Source: Deltaproteobacteria bacterium (GTDB lineage Bacteria; Desulfobacterota; Desulfarculia; Adiutricales; Adiutricaceae). Taken from it: a stretch of DNA of 5,502 bases. The stretch's first letter is position 1, and every line of letters begins with the position of its first letter. Below, piece by piece: positions 1-4,732 of the stretch. The DNA is taken from the NCBI GenBank assembly GCA_031279525.1, contig JAITIH010000070.1, positions 1 to 5,502 of the forward strand, in the 5' to 3' direction. A model generated the notes under the pieces. It made no database searches. It had not been told where the DNA came from and worked only from the letters and a program-made list of their open reading frames with translations. The translations under genes were made by a program, and so were the position numbers.

Positions 1-21
1 GGCGTAGGCGGGTTTGGGACT

Positions 22-83
22 AAAAAAAGAAAAAACCAAAGCTTAAAGGCTCCCCATCGAGAGCTTTCTCGTTTTTAAGGCTT
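22..83 (-). terminator. Candidate intrinsic terminator of the feoA-feoB-orf1 operon
   Basis: Read on the minus strand, the arms at 74-83 and 39-47 pair with one bulged C (AAGC-C-TTAAA with TTTAAGCTT). They enclose a small hairpin CGAGA/TCTCG (58-71). Three bases later comes the U-rich tract TTTTTTCTTTTTTT (35 down to 22). A stem followed by a long U-run about 100 nt past the last stop codon fits Rho-independent termination of the operon. The stem is AT-rich and bulged, so it is weaker than a textbook terminator. On the plus strand the inner hairpin is followed by TTTTT (72-76), so it might also stop transcription coming from the left. Confidence 0.45.
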
Positions 84-88
84 CATGG

Positions 89-130
89 GCCTTAGCGGTC
101 TCTAGCCGCGAGGCCAGAGACCGCTAAGGC
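89..130 (-). terminator. Perfect 15-bp stem hairpin just after the orf1 stop codon
   Basis: GCCTTAGCGGTCTCT (89-103) and AGAGACCGCTAAGGC (116-130) are perfect reverse complements separated by 12 nt. The stem begins 4 nt beyond the stop codon of the small exported-protein gene. It has no U-tract of its own on either strand, so on its own it is not a standard intrinsic terminator. It could stabilise the 3' end of the mRNA or act with the hairpin and U-tract at 22-83. The structure is directly visible; the role is inferred. Confidence 0.5.
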
Positions 131-134
131 GATC

Positions 135-464
135 TTACTTGACTATGTTTTTCCCCTCGACGGTGACTTCGTGGCCTTCGCCGGCCTCCATTAAGACTTT
201 GTAATCCACGGTGGGCTTAGGAAAGGAATACTCGTCGTCGGCGTTCATGGCCCCGACCACGATCTCCTTGCCGTCGGTCCCTAAAACTTTCACCGTGACC
301 CCCGAGGCCGAGGAGCCGTCGGAGAACCCCCCCTCGCAAGTGATGGACCCGTCGTCGTTGTCCGCGCAGTTCATGTAAGCGCTATGGGCCTGGGCGGACT
401 GAGACCAGAAAATAAGGCCCATGGCTAAAGCGAGAGCCAACCACAAATTCTTCGTTCTTAACAC
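135..464 (-). CDS. Small exported, NikL/CbiL-like putative metal-handling protein downstream of feoB
   Basis: This 109-residue protein has a clear signal peptide: a basic start (R3, K5), a hydrophobic core (L7-W20) and a cleavage motif AQA at 24-26. The mature chain of 83 residues begins with His27. The rest looks like a small beta-sandwich of the type at the N-terminus of NikL/CbiL-type nickel/cobalt uptake proteins and carboxypeptidase-regulatory-like domains: a short acidic loop (D35-D38), F47-S-D-G, V56-x-V-x-V, D64-G, Y79-x-F, then a late G95-E-G-H98. C33 and C43 could form a disulfide. His27 and His98 are the obvious metal-ligand candidates; an exposed N-terminal His is also a copper ligand in CopC proteins. 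I chose the GTG at 462-464 because a perfect GGAGG lies 5 nt upstream; an in-frame TTG at 474-476 would put that site inside the gene. It follows feoB by 80 nt on the same strand with no terminator in the gap, so it is probably in the feo operon. A periplasmic Fe(II)-delivery role is inference; the family assignment is from memory of motifs. Confidence 0.8.
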   Translation of the reverse strand: MLRTKNLWLALALAMGLIFWSQSAQAHSAYMNCADNDDGSITCEGGFSDGSSASGVTVKVLGTDGKEIVVGAMNADDEYSFPKPTVDYKVLMEAGEGHEVTVEGKNIVK

Positions 465-469
465 TTTTT

Positions 470-474
470 CCTCC
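470..474 (-). promoter_or_regulatory. Strong Shine-Dalgarno site that fixes the orf1 start
   Basis: On the minus strand GGAGG is followed by AAAAA and then GTG (464-462). This is near-ideal spacing and much better than anything in front of the alternative in-frame TTG at 476-474, which overlaps the site. Confidence 0.75.
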
Positions 475-544
475 AAACTTAGATGGATGATAAATCTCGT
501 TAATAAACCTCGCCCTTAAAGGCGCGATTAAAAAGGTTAATAAA

Positions 545-3064
545 TTACCCGGCCCCGACTTTGGCCAAAGCCTTCGGGGACTTTTCGGGGATCAGGCCAG
601 TGGCCAGGGTGGCGAAAAGGCAAATCGCGTAGAAGAGCCACATGGTCGCCCAGCCGGAAAGCCCCAATAAGGTCCCGCCGGTGAAGACGGCCATCGCCGC
701 GACCAGGCCAAAGGCGGACTGCCAGGCCAAGGCGAAGAGCATCCAGCGGGTGGAGTTGGCTTGCAGACGCACCATGATGGAAGCCGGAAGGCAAGGAGGG
801 TACAGAGCCATGAAAATCATGAGGGCTAAGGCGTGGAGCGGGGTGAAGCCGCTGCGGTTGTCCTTTAGATCCTGGGCCGGGGAAGTGGCGGCGCCATCTG
901 GGTCCTCCGAAAGGCCATAGATCGCCCCTAAGGTGGCCGCGCTGTTTTCCTTGGCCGCGAAGGCCGAAAGCAGGGCGATGTTGACCCGCCAGTCGAATCC
1001 GGCCCATTTCGTGATTGGCTCCAAGGCCAGGCCGACCATGCCCAAAACGCTGGACTGAAAAGTCTCCTCCTTCATCTCGCGCCTAAGCTTTTTGCGCTCG
1101 CTGGCCACTTTCCGAAGGCCCTTTTTCAGCTCGGAAAACTCTGGCCCCGAGCCCTTTAAAAGGCCGTAAAGGCGCGGGGAGCTTATGGCGAATCTGGCCT
1201 CGACGGCGTCGGCCTTGGCCTGCTCGGTCACGCCTATTTTGGCCGTCTTAATGGCCTCGTCCAAAAGAATTAGCCCGCCGACGTCGTCGGTGGAGACTTG
1301 GCCGTCCAAAGGAGTCCCTTTTAAGCGGCCTAATAAGGCGGCCTTGGCCGCGTCGGCCTTGGCCTCGAAGCCGGCGAACCGTTCCGCGTTTAGCTTAGGG
1401 AAGCTAATGAGGCCGAAAACCACGACCGAGACGACCAAGACCACGGTGACGATCTTTTTCAAAAAGAGCCAAACCCGCTCAACCGTGCGGATCAAGACGG
1501 TCCTGACCCCGGGGGCGTGATAGGGTGGCAGCTCCAAAATGAAAGGCGCGCTGACCTTGCCCTTTAAAACGGTGAGGGTCATGACCCTAGCCACGGGGAG
1601 AGCCATGAGCAGGGTCACCGTGGCGATGAAAAACATGGCCAAAGAGCTCTGGAAAGAGGTGGTGGAGAAAAAGGCCCCAATTAAAATGAGATACAAAGGC
1701 ACCTTGGCCAGGCAGTTCATCATGGGAGCGATGAGAATGGTGGCCAGGCGGGCCTTTTCGTCCGGAATGGCCCTGGTGGCCATGATGGCCGGGATGGCGC
1801 AGCCGCCCACGTAAACCCCGCCTAAAATCAAAGGCAAAGTCGACTGGCCATGGAGGCCAAAGCGCCGAAAGAGCCGGTCCAACAGGAAGGCCATCCTCGG
1901 CATGTAGCCGCTGTCCTCCAAGATGGCGATGAGGGCGAAAAGGAGAATGAAGATGGGCAGGTAATTTAAGACGGCGGCCAAGCTCTTTAAAACCCAGACC
2001 CCCAAGGAATAGGCCACGGGGTCGTCTAAAAAGCCCTGGCTGGGTAGTAAGCTCGTCAGGAAGTCTTGGCCCTGGCCCCACAAGGGCCAGATCTTGGCGG
2101 CCAAGGCCCCGCCGTAGACGATGGAGATCTGATAGAGGCTTAACAAGACGGCCACTAAAATTATGGGCCCAAAGACCCGGTGGCAGACGGCTTTGTCGAT
2201 TTTGTCGGACAAGGTGGCCTTGCCGGGCTCCGAGTCCGTCTGAAACCGCCCGGTCAGCTCCTTGGCCTTCTTGTGCCGGGCGAAGGCCAGATGCCGGGCC
2301 GGGGAGAGGCCCATGGCCCGCTCGAACTCAGCCCCTAGCCGGGCGGCCTCCGCCAAAATCCCCTCGACCTTTTCCGGGGCCTTGTTGGCCAGGCGTTTTT
2401 GGGCCTCGACGTCGCCCTCCAAAAGCTTTAAGGCCAGCCATCTGGGCGAGCAGCCAAGGCCGTCTAGGCTCTTTAACGAGTCGGTTAAAGCCTCCGCCGC
2501 GGACTCCAAAGGCCCGTAGTCCAGCCGAAAGGGCTCTGGCTTCCCGCAGTGGCCGCAAGAGGCGCAATCGGACGGCGGCCCGGCCAGGGCCGCCTTCAGC
2601 TCCCCTAAGCCTTGGCCGCTTTTGGCGGACATGGCAAAGGCCCTAACCCCTAAACTCTCGCCTAGGCCGGCCACGTCGATCCTGACGCCCCGCCTTTTGG
2701 CCACGTCCATCATGTTCAAGGCCAGGATCTGGGGCCGCTCGGTTTCCAATAGCTGGATGGTTAAGTACAGGTTCCTTTTTAAGTTGGCCGCGTCGACGAC
2801 GTTGACTAAAACGTCCGGTTTTTTTTCGACGATGTGCTCCCGGGCCAAAGTCTCTTCCAGCGAGTAGGACGTTAGGCTGTAAGTCCCGGGCAGGTCGACG
2901 ACCATGACGGTCGTCTCCCCCATCTTAAAGCGCCCGGTTTTTTGCTCCACCGTCACCCCGGGGTAATTGGCCACGTGCTGCCGGGCCCCGGTCAAGGCGT
3001 TAAAGACCGTGGACTTGCCGCTATTGGGTTGGCCGGCCAAGGCCACAGAGACTTTAGAGCCCAT
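545..3064 (-). CDS. feoB: Ferrous iron transport protein B, variant-gate subtype
   Basis: This is the inner-membrane Fe(II) uptake permease with an N-terminal GTPase, 839 residues against roughly 700-770 for common forms. G-domain motifs are G1 GQPNSGKS (11-18), G2 T38, G3 DLPG (57-60), G4 NMMD (117-120) and G5 SAK (146-148). A C-x2-C-x2-C cluster (C167, C170, C173) follows, then the helical GDI-like region (about 180-275). Membrane segments begin near 297. Gate 1 reads LGGVYVGGCAIPAIMATR (414-431) and gate 2 includes FAAKENSAATLGAIYG (702-717). C422, C451 and C758 sit where FeoB proteins carry their conserved pore cysteines. Compared with the common GFGCNVPA gate, this one is four residues longer and has Ala instead of Asn; I recall this subtype from sulfate and metal reducers. 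Residues 555-671 form a charged insert between membrane segments, probably outside the cytoplasm. The ATG overlaps the end of feoA by 11 nt, which suggests translational coupling. The frame is intact and looks functional. Confidence 0.97.
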   Translation of the reverse strand: MGSKVSVALAGQPNSGKSTVFNALTGARQHVANYPGVTVEQKTGRFKMGETTVMVVDLPGTYSLTSYSLEETLAREHIVEKKPDVLVNVVDAANLKRNLYLTIQLLETERPQILALNMMDVAKRRGVRIDVAGLGESLGVRAFAMSAKSGQGLGELKAALAGPPSDCASCGHCGKPEPFRLDYGPLESAAEALTDSLKSLDGLGCSPRWLALKLLEGDVEAQKRLANKAPEKVEGILAEAARLGAEFERAMGLSPARHLAFARHKKAKELTGRFQTDSEPGKATLSDKIDKAVCHRVFGPIILVAVLLSLYQISIVYGGALAAKIWPLWGQGQDFLTSLLPSQGFLDDPVAYSLGVWVLKSLAAVLNYLPIFILLFALIAILEDSGYMPRMAFLLDRLFRRFGLHGQSTLPLILGGVYVGGCAIPAIMATRAIPDEKARLATILIAPMMNCLAKVPLYLILIGAFFSTTSFQSSLAMFFIATVTLLMALPVARVMTLTVLKGKVSAPFILELPPYHAPGVRTVLIRTVERVWLFLKKIVTVVLVVSVVVFGLISFPKLNAERFAGFEAKADAAKAALLGRLKGTPLDGQVSTDDVGGLILLDEAIKTAKIGVTEQAKADAVEARFAISSPRLYGLLKGSGPEFSELKKGLRKVASERKKLRREMKEETFQSSVLGMVGLALEPITKWAGFDWRVNIALLSAFAAKENSAATLGAIYGLSEDPDGAATSPAQDLKDNRSGFTPLHALALMIFMALYPPCLPASIMVRLQANSTRWMLFALAWQSAFGLVAAMAVFTGGTLLGLSGWATMWLFYAICLFATLATGLIPEKSPKALAKVGAG

Positions 3065-3284
3065 CTCGCGCGACCTCGACGAACTCGGCCTCGGCGTGGC
3101 GGATGGCCAGGAACACCCCTTCCAGCTGAATTTCCAAAGGGTCGACCAAGGGGGCGTTGCGGATAATTTTTAAGGCCGCCCCCGGACAGAAGCCCAAGTC
3201 CATGAGGCGCCTTTCCAAGGCCCCGTCCGCCGATAGCCCCACCATGCGGCAAGTCTCGCCAGGCTTTATTTCGTTCAAATTCAT
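3054..3284 (-). CDS. feoA: Ferrous iron transport protein A
   Basis: This 76-residue protein is a full-length FeoA, a small cytosolic SH3-like beta-barrel that supports FeoB-mediated Fe(II) uptake. Family hallmarks in order are the start MNLNEIKPGE, R25-R-L-x-D-L-G-F32, P34-G, the D48-P-L-E-I strand, G56, a hydrophobic L59-A-I-R62, then H63-A-E-A and a closing V-E-V (69-71). I start it at the ATG at 3282-3284 because this matches the usual FeoA N-terminus. The frame stays open upstream to a TTG at 3366-3368, but those 28 extra residues are Arg/Phe/Trp-rich, unlike FeoA, and overlap a terminator-shaped hairpin. The Shine-Dalgarno sequence is poor. Its stop lies inside the first codons of feoB (11-nt overlap), so the two are almost certainly one operon. 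Confidence 0.95.
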   Translation of the reverse strand: MNLNEIKPGETCRMVGLSADGALERRLMDLGFCPGAALKIIRNAPLVDPLEIQLEGVFLAIRHAEAEFVEVARDGL

Positions 3285-3339
3285 TAAACACCGCGCTCGC
3301 GATCGCCAAAAGGGCGACCAAAAAAAAGCTAAAACCCTC

Positions 3340-3368
3340 AAAAATTGGCCCCCTAAGGGCTTGGCCAA
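3340..3368 (-). terminator. Terminator-shaped hairpin in the feoA leader (possible attenuator)
   Basis: On the minus strand TTGGCC (3368-3363) pairs with GGCCAA (3350-3345), and CCC (3359-3357) with GGG (3353-3351) around a TTA loop, leaving a three-base AAG bulge on one side. Five U residues follow immediately (3344-3340). The structure ends 55 nt before the feoA ATG. It could end readthrough from upstream or act as a conditional stop in the feoAB leader. No competing antiterminator or leader peptide was identified, so regulation is speculative. Confidence 0.4.
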
Positions 3369-3831
3369 CCTTAACGACTAAACTTTAGGGCATAAAGCCA
3401 GAAAGGGCTTGGCCGTCTCGGCGGCTAACCTTTTGGCTTTAGGCCTTCGACGAAAAACGGCCGGGCCCGCGCCCAAAACCTCTTAAGAAGGCGCCAAAAA
3501 AGCCTAATAAACCCGACGACGCCCTCGCCGAAAAGAGGCCACGCAGGACCATAACGGCTTATAGGGGCTTTAAAAGCGCCTAAAAACCCTTAAAGCCTAA
3601 GGCGGCTAAGGCGATAAAAGGCTAAGGCCTCAGGGCCTTAACGAGCCCAATCAAGGCGTTTCAAGAGGCCAAACCCCTGGCCAAGAGAGGGCTAAAACGG
3701 CCACTTAATGAGACTAAGGCTTTCTAGCCTTTTAAGCCCGCCTAGCGAAGCTGATTAAGTTATTAAATAAACTTTATCTAATTAAATTAAGAATAATATA
3801 TAATTAAATATCTTTTTAAATAAGCATATTT

Positions 3832-3850
3832 ATTATAAATCATTAATAAT
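3832..3850 (-). promoter_or_regulatory. Weak candidate operator/promoter for feoAB in the AT-rich block
   Basis: ATTATAAAT (3832-3840), one central C, and ATTAATAAT (3842-3850) form a 9-1-9 inverted repeat with 8 of 9 pairs, the spacing of a classical Fur box. On the minus strand it contains TATAAT (3837-3832), a perfect -10 hexamer, but no good -35 lies upstream. Only about half of the positions match the E. coli Fur consensus, dyads are common by chance in AT-rich DNA, and the site would leave a leader of more than 500 nt. Treat it as a pointer only. Confidence 0.2.
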
Positions 3851-4057
3851 TTTAAATTTATACATCTAAAAGAGGCTGGCAGCCAACGCAAGAATACGTC
3901 TCTAGTTCCCGCCCCAAAAACGATAGGGGCCGTCGTCGGCCTGGGGCGAGGCCCTTTCTTAGGCGAGAGCTCGCCGGCCCGCCGGCCAAGTCCTAATGCC
4001 TTGATATTAAGACTGATTCTTATTATATACAAAAAATTCGTTGAGGCAAGCAAATAT

Positions 4058-4166
4058 GATGGTCTGGCAAAAACACCTGTTTTCGAAAATCATTAGAAAA
4101 TTATTTTAATAATTTCAAGAGGTTAATTTTCTAGCTTTCATTTTCCGAACTTTTTGCGAAGCCATC
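4058..4166 (+). mobile_element. MITE-like element, copy 1
   Basis: This 109-bp non-coding unit has imperfect terminal inverted repeats: GATGGTCTGGCAAAAA at the left and, as its reverse complement, GATGGCTTCGCAAAAA at the right (13 of 16 match). It is about 85 percent identical by eye to the unit at 4486-4595, in the same orientation. It is flanked by AAATAT (4052-4057) and GAATAT (4167-4172), a 5-of-6 direct repeat consistent with a decayed target-site duplication. No transposase is present, so it would have to be mobilised in trans. The family is not identified. Confidence 0.75.
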
Positions 4167-4485
4167 GAATATTATAGTCTGGGGATTTTTGATTGGCGAG
4201 GCGCGGCGGCTAGAGGCCCGGGCGGGCCATGGAAAAGCGATTTTTTGAATTCCCAAAAAAAGGGGCTCGTAGGTGGTCAGGATAAGAAAAAAAATTACTT
4301 TATAAACAATAATATAGACAACAATCTAGATAATAATCTTAAATCATTTAAATAATTATGTTAATTTACTATATAACAATTCAATTGAATGGATTTTATG
4401 GGACCCTCCTTAGCCACTTTGAGACGCCTAAAAATCCGTGAACGCTTACCTCCTTAGGGCCAAAAAATGCCGCCAACTTAATTTT
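4167..4485. other. Non-coding spacer between the two MITE-like copies
   Basis: No gene is supported here. 4195-4235 is a short GC-rich patch. 4290-4395 is AT-rich and loosely repetitive, with related AACAATAATATAG, ACAACAATCTAG and ATAATAATCT words, and ends with a perfect 12-bp palindrome ATTCAATTGAAT (4379-4390). CCTCCTTAG occurs twice between 4400 and 4460. Nothing in it resembles a transposase or a passenger gene, which argues against a composite transposon. Confidence 0.55.
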
Positions 4486-4595
4486 GATGGTCTCGCAAAA
4501 ACCCCTGTTTTCGGGAATCGGGGGAAAAATCTTTTAATAATTTCAGGAGGTTATTTTTCTGATCTTTCATTTTCCGGATTTTTTGCGACGCCATC
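4486..4595 (+). mobile_element. MITE-like element, copy 2
   Basis: This is the better preserved copy, 110 bp. The left terminus GATGGTCTCGCAAAAA and the reverse complement of the right terminus, GATGGCGTCGCAAAAA, match at 14 of 16 positions. It is bounded by a perfect 6-bp direct repeat AATTTT (4480-4485 and 4596-4601), the signature of a target-site duplication. Its internal part shares TTTTAATAATTTCA and CTTTCATTTTCCG with copy 1; the interior has no open frame of note. It lies 137 bp beyond the stop of the beta-helix gene, between the two minus-strand transcription units. Confidence 0.8.
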
Positions 4596-4732
4596 AATTT
4601 TCACTAGGATTTTTGCCTTTTTAGCGTTTATTCGCGGGTCTTTTTCGCCGCGTTTTTAACGCCGCTTAAAGGGGCAGGGGCAATAGAAGGCCCACAAATT
4701 TCAATTCGCGGGGAGAGAGGGGCTTTTTCGGC

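Larger units (their letters stand above)
3285..4057. other. Long non-coding region upstream of feoA
   Basis: I find no convincing gene in this stretch. It has three blocks. 3369-3755 is moderately GC-rich, broken by stop codons, and built from recurring AAGGC, CTAAGGC and GCCTT words; these form small hairpins such as TAAGGCC-TCAG-GGCCTTA (3623-3640) and AAGGCT-TTCT-AGCCTT (3716-3731). 3756-3870 is strongly AT-rich and is the likeliest promoter area. 3871-4005 is a GC-rich island with hairpins such as GGCGA-GAGC-TCGCC (3962-3975). An 88-codon open frame on the minus strand (3787-4053) spans the AT and GC blocks but has no recognisable motif and changes composition mid-frame, so I do not call it. 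A short hairpin TCGCC-AAAAG-GGCGA (3303-3317) lies just upstream of feoA. Confidence 0.6.

Noticed and set aside
465..476. Longer orf1 starting at TTG 474-476
   Set aside because: The perfect GGAGG lies inside that extension and points to the GTG at 462-464.
537..1007. Open frame of 156 codons on the minus strand overlapping the 3' part of feoB
   Set aside because: It is an alternative frame within feoB with Arg/Gly/Pro/His-rich low-complexity translation and no motif; feoB is unambiguous there.
1185..1814. Two plus-strand open frames antisense to feoB (1185-1520 and 1539-1814)
   Set aside because: They mirror feoB codon bias on the opposite strand and show no independent domain.
1587..2081. 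Open frame of 164 codons on the minus strand inside feoB
   Set aside because: It is another shifted frame of feoB, His/Gly/Arg-rich, expected in GC-rich coding DNA.
3285..3368. N-terminal extension of FeoA from TTG at 3366-3368
   Set aside because: FeoA homologues begin like the ATG at 3284; the extension is Arg/Trp/Phe-rich and overlaps a hairpin with a U-run.
3787..4053. Minus-strand open frame of 88 codons
   Set aside because: It runs across an AT block and a GC island with an abrupt change in amino-acid composition and has no recognisable motif.
4058..4595. CRISPR array or composite transposon
   Set aside because: There are only two long, diverged repeats 319 bp apart, each with its own flanking duplication, and no cas or transposase gene.
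4438..4659. Plus-strand open frame of 73 codons
   Set aside because: It reads through MITE-like copy 2; the frame is not kept in copy 1, which has a 1-bp length difference and several substitutions.
4650..4662. GCGTT-TTT-AACGC hairpin as terminator of the beta-helix gene
   Set aside because: The stem is only 5 bp, and on the minus strand it is followed by an A-run rather than a U-run.
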